A stretch of 64,000 nt of DNA from positions 6,076,001 through 6,140,000 of the forward strand of contig JADJQZ010000001.1 in the NCBI GenBank assembly GCA_016712465.1, given 5' to 3'. Shown here piece after piece: positions 53,140 to 62,653 of this stretch (its first letter is position 1; each line of letters opens with the position of its first letter). The translations under genes were made by a program, and so were the position numbers. Under the pieces are notes generated by a model that was not told the DNA's origin, did not search any database, and saw only the letters and a list, made by a program, of their open reading frames with translations. Source of the DNA: Candidatus Obscuribacter sp. (GTDB lineage Bacteria > Cyanobacteriota > Vampirovibrionia > Obscuribacterales > Obscuribacteraceae).

Positions 53140-54405
53140 TTAGAGCAAATCAAGCGCCTGCTTGCGAGCGTTTTCCAGGCGCTCCAGGCTTTTCTCTAAA
53201 TTGGAATAATTTCTGCTAGCGTCTTCCAGGTCAGGATGGTCATTTTCAGCATCATCGATGAGCTCCGAAACGCTATTTTTGCAAGCAGAGAGACTCTCGT
53301 GCCAGGCACCACTGACGGTGAGAGGCAGCCCTTTAGACTTTTCATGGGCAAGAATGGCTTGCTTGACCGGGTTCAAGGCAGAGAGCAAATTCTCAAGGTT
53401 GATGGCACCGGCCATCAGCTTGACGCGAGTATTACCGGGCCAGGACATTTCGTGCGTTGCTTTTGCAGAGGAAGCACTCCCCTGCTCAGCGCCCGCCTTC
53501 AGCCTGGCATCCAGATCATTGACACTACGTTTAATACCACTAGCTTCTTGCCGCAGGCAAGCAACAACCTGTTCGACCTCTTGCAAAAGTCGCAAGCTCA
53601 GTGTTTGCTGGGCACCGGCCGCCTCGGCAATCTTGGCGATTTTGCAACTCTTCGCTTCAAAATCATCTTCTATGGCTTTTGACTCGCCGCCTTCTCCACC
53701 CATACTGAAGAGAGAATCAGGCAGGTCATTGCGCGCCTGCAAGTTCTCGAATTTGAGCACCGACAGAAGCTTACTGTCTGAAAACAAGTTCCAGACCTCA
53801 GGTAACTTTTGATTGGGACTGACGCCGATTCTATCGGTTACATCGCCGTCACCTTCCAGCAGTTCGACAATCTGCAAATTCTGGCCGCCGCCTGAAGCCA
53901 GGCATTTAAGGCGGGAATCAGCCTTGCGTTTAGCCTCAGAGAGCAAGGTGGAAAGATCGGATTCGAGAATACTGAAGCCGTTGGCCGATTTCAAGATTTT
54001 CGAATCAGGCGTGAGGGACACCTTGATGCCTGACAGAGCACCACCCATATGCCCGCGAATTTTGCCGTCCGCTTGTTTGACAACAACGGCACCGCTTCTG
54101 GAACCGGCTTTGATCACCTCAAAGCGCACCAGATTGGGGCTCTTGAAATAGAGCCGGCCCACTTCTTTAATACGCTTGCCGCCCCTGAATGTAGTGAGGT
54201 CGCTATCAAAAGAATAGCCTTTCATGTGCTTTACTTTTTCTTGCATAGATTGCAAGACACTGCGTCCATCGCTTCCGCCGCCCTGGGAGCAAATACTGGC
54301 GGGCGACTCCAGCGCCGCACCTTCAACAGCGTCTGCCGGCAGCGCCATATTGAGGCCCAGAAGAAGAAGCATAGCAAAACGGAAATTACGCGCAGACATT
54401 GACAT
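53140..54405 (-). CDS. Secreted LolA/DUF2092-like protein with C-terminal helical region
   Basis: 421 residues. Signal peptide (FRFAMLLLLGLNMALPADA), then a lipoprotein-carrier-like domain: VLQSMQEKVKHMKGYSFDSDLTTFRGGKRIKEVGRLYFKSPNLVRFEVI, the Q-x-x-x-x-M-x-x-Y-S-F-x-S-D-L helix-strand start of LolA/LolB-type proteins, and VWNLFSDSKLLSVLKFENLQARNDLPDSLF. The C-terminal 180 residues are helical, with Lys/Glu/Leu-rich repeats likely forming a coiled coil, which ordinary LolA lacks. It is immediately upstream of the caspase gene, with which it probably forms an operon. Confidence 0.78.
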   Translation of the reverse strand: MSMSARNFRFAMLLLLGLNMALPADAVEGAALESPASICSQGGGSDGRSVLQSMQEKVKHMKGYSFDSDLTTFRGGKRIKEVGRLYFKSPNLVRFEVIKAGSRSGAVVVKQADGKIRGHMGGALSGIKVSLTPDSKILKSANGFSILESDLSTLLSEAKRKADSRLKCLASGGGQNLQIVELLEGDGDVTDRIGVSPNQKLPEVWNLFSDSKLLSVLKFENLQARNDLPDSLFSMGGEGGESKAIEDDFEAKSCKIAKIAEAAGAQQTLSLRLLQEVEQVVACLRQEASGIKRSVNDLDARLKAGAEQGSASSAKATHEMSWPGNTRVKLMAGAINLENLLSALNPVKQAILAHEKSKGLPLTVSGAWHESLSACKNSVSELIDDAENDHPDLEDASRNYSNLEKSLERLENARKQALDLL

Positions 54406-54516
54406 GGCTCACCCGAGGAGTCGAAAGTAGATGCAAGGCTAAATTATAACCGCTGAAGATATACCAATTGCCATTCCGCTACATCAGCCCTGCGGTCTAA
54501 GCTGATTGGTTATTGT

Positions 54517-56325
54517 TTAGTGACCGGCGCCCTGGCGGTTATCAACCTGGGAAAGATTCTGCGCCTCGGCGCTCCTGGCCTGCGGCTCGCTGCCCTTCTT
54601 CTGCGCCGTTTGTGAATGATGTTTCAACCAGGAATCGACAACATCCATTAAAACCGGGTCCGGGTTTGGAGTTTCAAACATCAAGTGCTCGGAAAGCCCG
54701 GTCAGAAGCAAACTCTTATCAGGAGCGCTGACGGCTTCAAAGAGGCCGGTGGTTCCCTCAGGCTTGACCAGTTTGTCGGACAAACCCTGCACCACAAGGA
54801 CGGGTAACTGGTCAATTTTTTCAGCAAAGGGCTTGGTCTTAGCCATGAATACGGCGAAGTCGGTGAGCTGGATAGGGGTGAGTTGCAAACGGGCTTTGGC
54901 ATTGCTCTTCCACTGGGCTTGCAATTCCGGGTCAGAAGTTGCCTGATTGGCCACATACCCTACGTCAAAAGCCTTCTTCCGACCGGAAGCAAAATGCAAA
55001 GCCGTATCAAGAGTCATTTTCCTTTGTTGATAGCGCACCGCCGAAGGCACGGAAGAAATTATGCCGTCAAGTTTAGAGCCAAGCTGGGCGCCGGCTCTCA
55101 GCGCAATGGCGCCGCCCATGGACTCACCAAGCAAGAAGATCTTCAAGCCGGGGAACTCATTCCTGATGATTTCAGCTAGATTGGCTATGTCCGCGATCGT
55201 CTGATCGTAGTCAAGCTCTTCCACGCCCTTAGTCTGGGTCCAGGAGCCGAATCCACGCACATCAAGGGCATAGACATCATAGCCTCGAAGGGTAAGAACC
55301 CTGGCAGTATGCTCAAAAGCCCTGTTTTCAAGACCCAAGCCGTGTACACAGAGGATTACAGCCTGCGGTTTTTCGGTACGGCACTTCCAGCCAATCACAG
55401 GCATGGTGCGCTCCCGAAAATCAGATGCCGCCCAGGCAAACTCAGCCTGGTTGCCGGGCTGAAGCTGCTTCACATAATCCTGACGATATTTGCCGACCAA
55501 CTCGGAGTATTCAGGCAATTGCCCCATCTTGTCAGACTCCATGCGTGCCAAAACAATGGATTTGAGCAAGGGTCTTTGCACTGCCTTGAGAGCCTGCAGC
55601 TTTCCGTTTTGACCGGAAATGCGATAAATATCGCCGAGTTGCAGGAGCGACCAGGCCAATTGATACAAACCAATTGCGTCAACTTTGACATTCTTCCTGG
55701 CCAGCGCGAGCTGCTCCTGCGCCGCTTTCTCCGCAGAGACATAATCTTTGCTAAGCAAATAGCAGGCGTCCTCCGACTCCAGTATCTCCTCGAGCACAGT
55801 GGCAGGGCAGGTCGGGCTGGCCTGGGCCAGCTTCATTGCCGTGGCATACTCAGCCAGAGCGGCCTTACTATTGGCTTCCTTGTAAAGGCAATCACCAAGA
55901 CGCTTTGACACGAGAGCCAGTCGCAAAAAGTTTTTACTGTCTTCCTGCCAATAGAGCTCCTTGGCGTCTGAAAGATGCTGAATGGCATCCTTGAGCTTGC
56001 CCTCCCGCGCTTCAAACAAAGCAAGGAAATAGGGAATCTCGGGGTTTCTGCGAGACTTCTTGAGCTGGTCCTTGTTAGCAGTAGTCAACAGATCACGGGC
56101 TTCGGAAGTGTTTCCATCCATAGCCAGTTGCAAAGCCCGACTGGCGACATCAGCCGCTTTCGCATCAGGCGGTCCAGACGGCGCCGTACCGGTCGAAGCC
56201 GCCGTACCGGTCGAAGCCCCCTGGGCATAACACGGCAAAAGCGGCAGAGACAGCGCCTGCAAACCCATGGTGGTGAGCGCCAGTATACCCACAGCCCGGG
56301 AAAGACCAGCCTTAGCAATACCCAT
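54517..56325 (-). CDS. Secreted TPR-alpha/beta hydrolase fusion (monoglyceride lipase/S33-like)
   Basis: About 602 residues from the ATG at 56325 (AGGTG upstream; a TTG at 56334 is an alternative). The signal peptide (AGLSRAVGILALTTMGLQALSLPLLPCYAQ) and a TGTAASTGTA duplicated linker precede about 250 residues of TPR-like helices. The hydrolase domain follows from VILCVHGLGLENRAFE: D-V-R-G-F-G-S, nucleophile LLGESMGGAIAL, Asp in LVVQGLSDKLV, His in LSEHLMFE. The hydrolase is similar to that at 34517. A TPR module fused to a hydrolase suggests docking to a partner. Confidence 0.88.
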   Translation of the reverse strand: MGIAKAGLSRAVGILALTTMGLQALSLPLLPCYAQGASTGTAASTGTAPSGPPDAKAADVASRALQLAMDGNTSEARDLLTTANKDQLKKSRRNPEIPYFLALFEAREGKLKDAIQHLSDAKELYWQEDSKNFLRLALVSKRLGDCLYKEANSKAALAEYATAMKLAQASPTCPATVLEEILESEDACYLLSKDYVSAEKAAQEQLALARKNVKVDAIGLYQLAWSLLQLGDIYRISGQNGKLQALKAVQRPLLKSIVLARMESDKMGQLPEYSELVGKYRQDYVKQLQPGNQAEFAWAASDFRERTMPVIGWKCRTEKPQAVILCVHGLGLENRAFEHTARVLTLRGYDVYALDVRGFGSWTQTKGVEELDYDQTIADIANLAEIIRNEFPGLKIFLLGESMGGAIALRAGAQLGSKLDGIISSVPSAVRYQQRKMTLDTALHFASGRKKAFDVGYVANQATSDPELQAQWKSNAKARLQLTPIQLTDFAVFMAKTKPFAEKIDQLPVLVVQGLSDKLVKPEGTTGLFEAVSAPDKSLLLTGLSEHLMFETPNPDPVLMDVVDSWLKHHSQTAQKKGSEPQARSAEAQNLSQVDNRQGAGH

Positions 56326-56416
56326 CAGCAACACCTATAAAATTAAGTTCGAATTTGCGCATTATAGCCGGGCAACGAGGCAAGTTCCAGTCAAGCAGAA
56401 CCGGCTGAAGGCTCGA

Positions 56417-57085
56417 TCAGGCGCCGGAAAGCGACATTTCCTTCTGCTTGAGAATGCGCAGCTGGTCTTCTGTTACATAACCGGCCTGTAGAATTGCTTC
56501 TTCTACGGACATGGTCTTGAAAGCACAAATCTGGCTGTAGATAGCTTGCACTTCCGCCTCGCCAAGCAGTCCGTCGTTGACCATGATGCGCACCAGAAGC
56601 GGCGGTTGCCAACCATCAAGATAAGCACCGGCGCCGACCATGGCCGGTGCGACACCAGGCAGAGAGAAGCCGCCGTCGTCAGGAATCAACCCATGACTGC
56701 TCAAAGTCTGGCGCAAAACATTTAAATCGTGACTGAGGCGTAGCCTGGCATTGCGCATGATCAGGCCCATGTCAAGCAATTCATAGAAAGCGAGGCGATT
56801 CTCACGTCCATGCAGTTTCTGAGTGCGCAGATGATGTTTGCGGCGCATGCGGAAGAGAGATTTCATGCGATTGGGGCTGGTCCTGATATCCACGGCCAGC
56901 ATTTCATAAAGATTGGGCAGGTTATTTTCCGACGGGTTAGCATTCAAAAGGTCGGGGAAAAACTCGGCCAACTGCCTGGCAGCCGTGACTACACCCACCA
57001 GATCGGAAGCCGTCCAGCTTTGCCTGAGTGCATTACATAGAATCTGGCACTCGAGTTCAAGCCTCTTAGCCCCAGTATCCATCAT
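56417..57085 (-). CDS. Helical protein, unknown function
   Basis: 222 residues; ATG at 57085 nine bases after GGAGG, a strong site. Mainly helical and basic in the middle (MKSLFRMRRKHHLRTQKLHGREN). The last 45 residues, LGEAEVQAIYSQICAFKTMSVEEAILQAGYVTEDQLRIL, resemble the helical N-terminal domain of type II secretion/pilus ATPases (MshEN-like), where they bind c-di-GMP, but no ATPase follows. Not otherwise recognised. Confidence 0.62.
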   Translation of the reverse strand: MMDTGAKRLELECQILCNALRQSWTASDLVGVVTAARQLAEFFPDLLNANPSENNLPNLYEMLAVDIRTSPNRMKSLFRMRRKHHLRTQKLHGRENRLAFYELLDMGLIMRNARLRLSHDLNVLRQTLSSHGLIPDDGGFSLPGVAPAMVGAGAYLDGWQPPLLVRIMVNDGLLGEAEVQAIYSQICAFKTMSVEEAILQAGYVTEDQLRILKQKEMSLSGA

Positions 57086-57403
57086 GAAAGTACGTCCTCC
57101 ACATCCAAAATTTCAAAATGGGGCACCGGCTGAACAAGCGCAAAAAAGGATACCGGGAATCAAAAGGTTCCTCGAATCCGACTATCGTAACCCAATGAGC
57201 CGCCAAACGCCAATTAACGACAAGGAGATTGTCTAAAAGCTTAGTAGAGTCGCCGAGGGGTCTCTCCCCGCTTCCTTTAGCCTTCAATAAACCAAAGTGG
57301 CCCCCGCACAGACAGTCAAAGTGTTTCTATTTTCGAGCAACTCACCTACATATACCTCCACGGCGCAAGAGCATTAATTGAGCGCTCTACCGGGCGACAA
57401 CTC
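57086..57403. other. Intergenic region, nothing recognised
   Basis: 318 bases between the helical protein gene and alkD. It has a small GGGGTCTCTCCCC inverted repeat near 57258 without a T-run. I see no tRNA, gene or clear promoter. Confidence 0.5.
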
Positions 57404-58102
57404 TTAGAGTTTGAGCAAGCCCATTTTGACCAGATGCTTAGCGCCTTCCTTGTAGCTCAGAGGTGAAAGGTTATCGGCATTTTTCTTGAGATAGCGGCTG
57501 ACTTTTTCCGGTTCGCTCTTGCTGTATTCCCTCAAAGCCCAGCCGATAGCCTTGCGGATGAAGAATTCTTTCTCACCGGCAAGAGTAGTGCAGTAGCGGA
57601 AAAGTGCCTCACTGTTTGTCATCTTCTTGTGACCCAGATGAGCCAATAAAGCCGTGCGACGAATCCAGAAATCCTCATCTTGCACATAAGTTTCAATGAC
57701 TGGACGCAGGCTCTCTTCATGACTTAGCAGGGTTCTTCCCACCAGCCAGGAGGCAATTGGATCAACGAAGTCCCACCACTGTCCTTCCCGTACCAGGCGC
57801 TCAAAGAGCGGCACCGCTTGCGGTATCATATACTGCTTAAAGGAATCGGCATAGTTGATAGCCAAATATTTCTCTTCCCGGTGCTCAAGCTGCCAGAGCG
57901 CCAGAACATTTCTTTGATAGTCACTGAGAGAGACCGGCGGGAAGCGCTTCTTCATCTCGCGTATGAGGGGCACGCGGTCGGGCTTCTGCACCCCATAGAA
58001 AGGCATTTCGGTGCGCATATAGGCAGCCATTTCCTCCGCCTTCACGGGATCGGCCAGGGTGGCAAGTTCAGACTGAATGTACTTAACCAGGGCAGTTGAC
58101 AT
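57404..58102 (-). CDS. AlkD-like DNA alkylation repair protein (DNA glycosylase)
   Basis: 232 residues, HEAT-like repeats throughout. Conserved AlkD segments are present: YGVQKPDRVPLIREMKKRF, YLAINYADSF, QWWDFVDPIASWLVGRTLL (the Trp/Asp region used for catalysis), DEDFWIRRTALLAHLG, and EFFIRKAIGWALREYSK. It excises positively charged N3- and N7-alkylated bases. The ATL protein at 2580 would cover O6-alkyl lesions, so the window holds two alkylation-damage proteins. The ATG at 58102 is 34 bases from the cupin gene stop. Confidence 0.92.
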   Translation of the reverse strand: MSTALVKYIQSELATLADPVKAEEMAAYMRTEMPFYGVQKPDRVPLIREMKKRFPPVSLSDYQRNVLALWQLEHREEKYLAINYADSFKQYMIPQAVPLFERLVREGQWWDFVDPIASWLVGRTLLSHEESLRPVIETYVQDEDFWIRRTALLAHLGHKKMTNSEALFRYCTTLAGEKEFFIRKAIGWALREYSKSEPEKVSRYLKKNADNLSPLSYKEGAKHLVKMGLLKL

Positions 58103-58136
58103 TGAAATCAGACCTTTCTTTAGTGAAGCCGGTAAC

Positions 58137-58637
58137 TCAAACTCTGGTCAGATATTCGATCAGGCTGCGCTGCTGCGGATAAGCCGAAATTAGCTCGGAG
58201 CGGCGCCCTTGCTCATAGTCGGCGAAGTCGAAACCGGGCGTCATGGTGGTGCCGAGCAGAGCAAATTGACCACCCGGCACAAGCCTTGACCCCTGCCAGA
58301 CACCAGCCGGTACAAGCAATTGCGGCACCTGACCATTAGAGAGATCTGTGCCGAGTAAATGTACTGTGCTTTGCCCTTCATGCAACTGCAGCATTTCAAC
58401 GGCATCACCCATGTAGAAATGGAAGATCTCATCGAAGCGCAAGCGGTGCATCTCAGAAAAAGTCGACTCGGTCAGGAGGTAGTAAATAGCCGTGCCCACG
58501 GTCCGTTCCCGACCGTCGGAAACTGAAATTTGCCGGTCACACCTATAGGTTTCGCGGTAGTAGCCGCCTTCCGGATGAGGCAGTAACTTAAGCCTATCGA
58601 TAATGGCTCCGACTTGATCTTTACTGTTTACTTTCAT
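58137..58637 (-). CDS. DUF985 cupin protein
   Basis: 166 residues from the ATG at 58637; the frame is open to a GTG at 58685. LLPHPEGGYYRETYR, AIYYLLTESTFSEMHRLRFDEIFHFYMGDAVEMLQL and VPAGVWQGSRLVPGGQFALLGTTMTPGFDFADYE are the hallmark motifs of the DUF985 (RmlC-like cupin) family. H, D, E and H residues in the cupin motif could bind a metal. Function unknown. It is upstream of alkD and likely co-transcribed with it. Confidence 0.88.
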   Translation of the reverse strand: MKVNSKDQVGAIIDRLKLLPHPEGGYYRETYRCDRQISVSDGRERTVGTAIYYLLTESTFSEMHRLRFDEIFHFYMGDAVEMLQLHEGQSTVHLLGTDLSNGQVPQLLVPAGVWQGSRLVPGGQFALLGTTMTPGFDFADYEQGRRSELISAYPQQRSLIEYLTRV

Positions 58638-58761
58638 AATGTTCAACCGGCCGCTAACAACAGGGTTTATGATAGCCTCTTCCACCTGAATCTTGAGAAA
58701 ATAAAATTCAAAAGTTCACTCCCCGCTCATCATGATATAAAAGCGCAAGAAGCAGCAGCTC

Positions 58762-59706
58762 ATGAACATTTCAGACAGCCACAAGATAAGTACTTTGCCC
58801 CTGAGTAAGCTGGAAGCGGGTTGCACTCCTCTCAAAGCGCGCAGCCGCGTTCTCAAGGAAGGACAGATCATTCACCTGCCGGTCTCCGGTACAAGCCGCC
58901 TCGTACTGGAGCGCGCCTGGCAGCACATTACCGAAGTCTTTGGCGCAGAGCCCAGGCTGGCCCATAAAAGGCTGAAGAGACCGGAGTTCTTGCACTGCGT
59001 CAGCGAAGCCAAGCAAGTCATTTTCCAGGATCGGGAGCTGAGGAACCTGCTTCTGGATATCCTCTGCAATACTTTCAACAGCCGCGCCGGTATCCGCTTT
59101 GATCCGCCCAGGCTGAGGGTTGTACCACCCTGGCAGAGCCTCCTGCCGGAACCGCTTGCGCCGGAAGAAGAAGAAGGCGCCTGCCAGCCGATCTCCCGCA
59201 GCACTCTAGCCGAGGCTGGTCTTTTGCCCCTGTTCAGCACTCACCGGGATACGTTTTATGCCAATCCTCAAAGTCAGATCAATATTTGGCTGGCACTGCA
59301 TGATGTGGGACCGCAAGACAGTTTTCGCTTCTATCCTCAATACTTTGATGAGCCGGTGGCAAACGACTCCCATCTCTTCAACTACGATAACTGGAAGGAA
59401 GATGTAGGTTTCGGCAAATCGCAGAGCAATCATGCAGAGAGCAAAAAGGCACTCTATCCCCAGGCTCTCGATGAAGACGCCCTGCAAGATCCCGCCGCGT
59501 TCAGCCTCAAAGAAGGGGAAGCAATTGTCTTTGCCGCCGCCCATTTGCATGGAACCAGTCCCCATTGCTGCCCGGGTACTAGATTCAGCCTTGATATGCG
59601 TGCCGTAGAAAGCGAGGATTTGCAACCGGGCGGCTTACAAGCTCCCAACCGGGACAATAAATCGCAGGGCAGTAGTCTGCAAGACTACCTGAAACTGGAG
59701 GTCTGA
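58762..59706 (+). CDS. 2OG-Fe(II) oxygenase-like (phytanoyl-CoA dioxygenase-like) protein
   Basis: 314 residues, cytosolic. FSTHRDTFYANPQSQINIWLALHDVGPQDSFRFYPQYFD contains an H-x-D iron-binding motif followed by a beta-helix core, and a distal His in AAAHLHGTSPH plus an Arg in TRFSLDMR complete the facial triad and 2-oxoglutarate-binding pattern. N-terminal 140 residues are a family-specific cap. Substrate unknown. Divergent from the DUF985 cupin. Confidence 0.78.
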   Translation: MNISDSHKISTLPLSKLEAGCTPLKARSRVLKEGQIIHLPVSGTSRLVLERAWQHITEVFGAEPRLAHKRLKRPEFLHCVSEAKQVIFQDRELRNLLLDILCNTFNSRAGIRFDPPRLRVVPPWQSLLPEPLAPEEEEGACQPISRSTLAEAGLLPLFSTHRDTFYANPQSQINIWLALHDVGPQDSFRFYPQYFDEPVANDSHLFNYDNWKEDVGFGKSQSNHAESKKALYPQALDEDALQDPAAFSLKEGEAIVFAAAHLHGTSPHCCPGTRFSLDMRAVESEDLQPGGLQAPNRDNKSQGSSLQDYLKLEV

Positions 59707-59767
59707 AACCGGAGTAGTTTCCATCCAGGCGGGTATATTGGCCATCCCAGCCAAGGTCAGGGGAGCT

Positions 59768-61957
59768 ATGTCGAATTTCCTTCATAAGAAATGCCAGGAC
59801 TGCCACAACACCTTTCCCATTGAAACCCTGGTGTGCCCTCATGACGGCAACCAGCTAGAGACAACCCTCTTCCTATCACCTGTGGGACATACGCTGGTGG
59901 GGCGCTATCAGATCGACTGCGAGCTGGGCCGGGGCGGCATGGGTATCATTTATCGAGCCACCGACAAACAGGCCGAAGACCCGGCTAAAGCCCGCGTCGC
60001 TCTCAAACTGTTGGTGGCAGACGCTGCCGCCAGTGAGCCTTTACGCAATCGTTTCATGATCGAAGCAAAAGCAGCGAGCAGCCTCGAACACCCGAATATA
60101 GTCAAGGTTTACGAATACGGCATGAGCGAAGAAGGGCTGCCCTTCATGGTTATGGAGTATCTGGACGGCGCCCCCCTGAACAGCCTCATCGATAAAGTAC
60201 CGCTGCCCCCCGAGCTTTCCCTCAAATTTGTCATCGAGCTATGTGATGCCCTGGCCCACGCTCACCATCGCCATGTTGTCCACCGCGACCTTAAACCAAG
60301 CAATATTATGGTTGTTGAGGCAGGCGGCGAGAAGAAAGCAGTGCTGGTGGATTTCGGCATTGCCAAAGTCTTTACCCAGCCGGGACAGGTTAGCTTGCGC
60401 CTCACCCAGACAGGCGAGGTCTTCGGCTCACCGCTCTACATGAGCCCGGAACAGTGCATGGGGCAAAAAGTAGATCACCGCTCGGATATTTATTCTCTGG
60501 GCTGTGTGCTCTATGAATGTCTGACCGGTCGCTCACCCTTTGAGGGAGAGAACTTTCTCAACGTCATCTTCAAACATGTGAACGAATACCCGCCGGAATT
60601 CGCCGGCAAAGCCAGTGAAAGAGCCATTCAGGACGTGGTGCTGAAAGCCCTGGCTAAACACCCGGATGATCGTTACATCAATATGACCGCCTTCCGCCAG
60701 CACCTCGAGCAATGCCTGGCGCTTCTCTCTAAGAGCGAAGCGGAAGTGGAAAAATACTTCGGGCAATCGGAACCGGTGCAAGAAGACACGCCCGAGGATG
60801 AGCGCTTTCTGCACAATCTCAAACTGGCGGAGCAGGGTTTTGCACCGGCTCAACTGGACCTAGCCTATACCTACGACGACGGCGTTGTAGTAGAAAAGAA
60901 TCTGGAGTTGGCTTTCGAATGGTGCCTGAAAGCCGCCACGCAGGGTCTGGCCGACGCCCAGGCCATGCTGGGGGATTTATTCAAGAACGGCGAAGGCATC
61001 ACAGCCGACCCGGAGAAAGCAGCCTACTGGTATGCCAAAGCCGCCGAACAGGGGCATCGAGGCGCCATGGCCGCCCTGGGCAGCCTTTACCATCAGGGTC
61101 TGGGAGTCGAACCCAGTGTCGACAAAGCAATCGAATGGTACACCCGTTCTGCCGAATTGGAAGACGAGAGTGCGCAGTATCTACTGGCGCTGTTCTATAT
61201 CGTCGGAGATGAAGTGGAAAAGAACGAGAAGCTGGCCTTGAAGTGGTTCGAACGGGCAGGGCAGCAGGGAAACGCCGAGGCGCAGTACCAGGCTGGGCTT
61301 TGCTATATTCAAGGCATGGGCACGGAGATTGATGCCGAAAGCGCCTTTTACTGGTTCAAATTAGCCAGCGACCAGGGCGTGGCCACGGCTCAATACGAAC
61401 TAGCCATGCTCTATGAGCAGGGCCTGGGCACGGCCCAAGACACGGCCCTGGCTCTCAAATGGATGAAGGAATCACACTTCAACGGCTATGAATGGGCGAC
61501 TTTAGTACTCGGGCAATGGTACGCCGACGGCATCAACGGCTTGCAGCAAGACCATAAGCGAGCCGTCAATCTGTTTAGAGAAGCCGCCGAACAAGATGTA
61601 AGCACGGCCATGTACTGGCTCGGCTATCACTATCAAATGGGGCTGGGAGTGTCTCGCTGCAATAAGACGGCAGCCCACTGGTTCAAGAAAGCCGCCCATG
61701 ACAAAAACAGCTCGGCCATGCTGGCCCTGGCCCGTCTATTGATGGACGGGCTGGGCGTTAAGCAGGATGTACCGGAAGCTCTGCGTTTACTGAAAGCATC
61801 GGCAGAACTGGAAAATGAAAATGCCGAGCTGGAATTGGGCTGTTACTATCAACGGCAAGGTGAAAATCAAGAAGCGGCGCACTGGCTCAAGCTGGCACTG
61901 GAGCACGGAGCGACGGAAGCAGCGGAATATTTGCGCAGGCTGCCCGCATCGGACTGA
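59768..61957 (+). CDS. Ser/Thr protein kinase with N-terminal zinc knuckle and Sel1 repeats
   Basis: 729 residues from the ATG at 59768, which follows AGGGGAG (the frame extends to 59738). Residues 9-23 form a C-x2-C ... C-P-x-D-G zinc knuckle. The kinase domain (about 43-320) has GRGGMGIIYRA, VALKLLV, HRDLKPSN, VDFGIAK and SPLYMSPEQ. No membrane helix. About nine Sel1 repeats (AEQGFAPAQLDLAYTYDDGVVVEKN, AEQGHRGAMAALGSLYHQGLGVEPS and so on) fill residues 345-725; they are TPR-like adaptor repeats. The kinase is therefore cytosolic and likely recruits substrates through its repeats. Confidence 0.93.
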   Translation: MSNFLHKKCQDCHNTFPIETLVCPHDGNQLETTLFLSPVGHTLVGRYQIDCELGRGGMGIIYRATDKQAEDPAKARVALKLLVADAAASEPLRNRFMIEAKAASSLEHPNIVKVYEYGMSEEGLPFMVMEYLDGAPLNSLIDKVPLPPELSLKFVIELCDALAHAHHRHVVHRDLKPSNIMVVEAGGEKKAVLVDFGIAKVFTQPGQVSLRLTQTGEVFGSPLYMSPEQCMGQKVDHRSDIYSLGCVLYECLTGRSPFEGENFLNVIFKHVNEYPPEFAGKASERAIQDVVLKALAKHPDDRYINMTAFRQHLEQCLALLSKSEAEVEKYFGQSEPVQEDTPEDERFLHNLKLAEQGFAPAQLDLAYTYDDGVVVEKNLELAFEWCLKAATQGLADAQAMLGDLFKNGEGITADPEKAAYWYAKAAEQGHRGAMAALGSLYHQGLGVEPSVDKAIEWYTRSAELEDESAQYLLALFYIVGDEVEKNEKLALKWFERAGQQGNAEAQYQAGLCYIQGMGTEIDAESAFYWFKLASDQGVATAQYELAMLYEQGLGTAQDTALALKWMKESHFNGYEWATLVLGQWYADGINGLQQDHKRAVNLFREAAEQDVSTAMYWLGYHYQMGLGVSRCNKTAAHWFKKAAHDKNSSAMLALARLLMDGLGVKQDVPEALRLLKASAELENENAELELGCYYQRQGENQEAAHWLKLALEHGATEAAEYLRRLPASD

Positions 61958-62167
61958 TTTTGCAACGGCTGACATTGCAAAGGCCACCACATCGGGATGC
62001 CTCAGGAGCCGGTTTAGTTACCTCCAATCTAGACAGTCAATCAAGTGTGTGTAAAACTTGCAGAGTTCTGCAACTGATTGAAAAACTACCAGAAAGTTCA
62101 AGCAGGATGCTCTCAGAGATTAAAGATACTCTCAGAGATAAACGTTGCCACGCCGGAAGAAATCAAA

Positions 62168-62506
62168 GTGTCCCAGACTCAAAAGCAGCAGATCGCCAAA
62201 CTGACCCAGTTCAAAGCAGAATTCTTCAAGGCTTTAAGCAATCCCCTGCGCATCAGAATTCTCGACGAATTGCGCAATGACGAATTAACCGTATCAGAAA
62301 TAAGAGACCGCCTGGAAGTAGAGCTTCCCAATGTATCTCAGCAGTTAGCCGTACTGAAAGCGAAAAATCTGGTAACGGCAAGGAAACAAGGTATCAACAT
62401 CTACTATTCGTGCAGCGATCCAAAGATATTCAAGCTTCTCGACGTAGCCAGGGAAATATTCAACTCCCAACTGGCCGACATTCAGAAAACGCTGAAAAAG
62501 CTGTAA
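62168..62506 (+). CDS. ArsR/SmtB family winged-helix regulator
   Basis: About 112 residues from the GTG at 62168, with CGGAAG nine bases upstream; the frame is open to a TTG at 62078. FFKALSNPLRIRILDELRNDELTVSEIRDRLEVELPNVSQQLAVLKAKNLVTARKQGINIYYSCSD is a typical ArsR helix-turn-helix. No Cys-rich metal motif (ELCVC) is present, so it is unlikely to be the classic metal sensor. It is the nearest gene upstream of infA on the same strand. Confidence 0.9.
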   Translation: MSQTQKQQIAKLTQFKAEFFKALSNPLRIRILDELRNDELTVSEIRDRLEVELPNVSQQLAVLKAKNLVTARKQGINIYYSCSDPKIFKLLDVAREIFNSQLADIQKTLKKL

Positions 62507-62597
62507 ATTCGGCATATCTCAACATTCATTGCGATTCCAACCGAAGATGGGGAGATCAGCAGATTTCGCAGAGAAGATGCGCTATACTATTGCATAG

Positions 62598-62613
62598 TTG
62601 CATACTTACGCAA
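62598..62613 (+). promoter_or_regulatory. Inverted repeat upstream of infA
   Basis: TTGCATACTTACGCAA is an imperfect inverted repeat (TTGC-rTA and TAy-GCAA halves), with another TTGCATA at 62590-62596. It lies 91 bases after the ArsR gene and 40 bases before infA and could be the ArsR operator. This is an inference from position. Confidence 0.4.
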
Positions 62614-62653
62614 TTAAGCAACAAGCACTAAATATCAGAAAAGCGAAGTTACC

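Noticed and set aside
55309..55908. 199-codon plus-strand frame
   Set aside because: Antisense of the TPR-hydrolase fusion; no ribosome site.
57086..57403. tRNA-like segment (GGTTC...AATCC)
   Set aside because: No acceptor or anticodon stem could be built around it.
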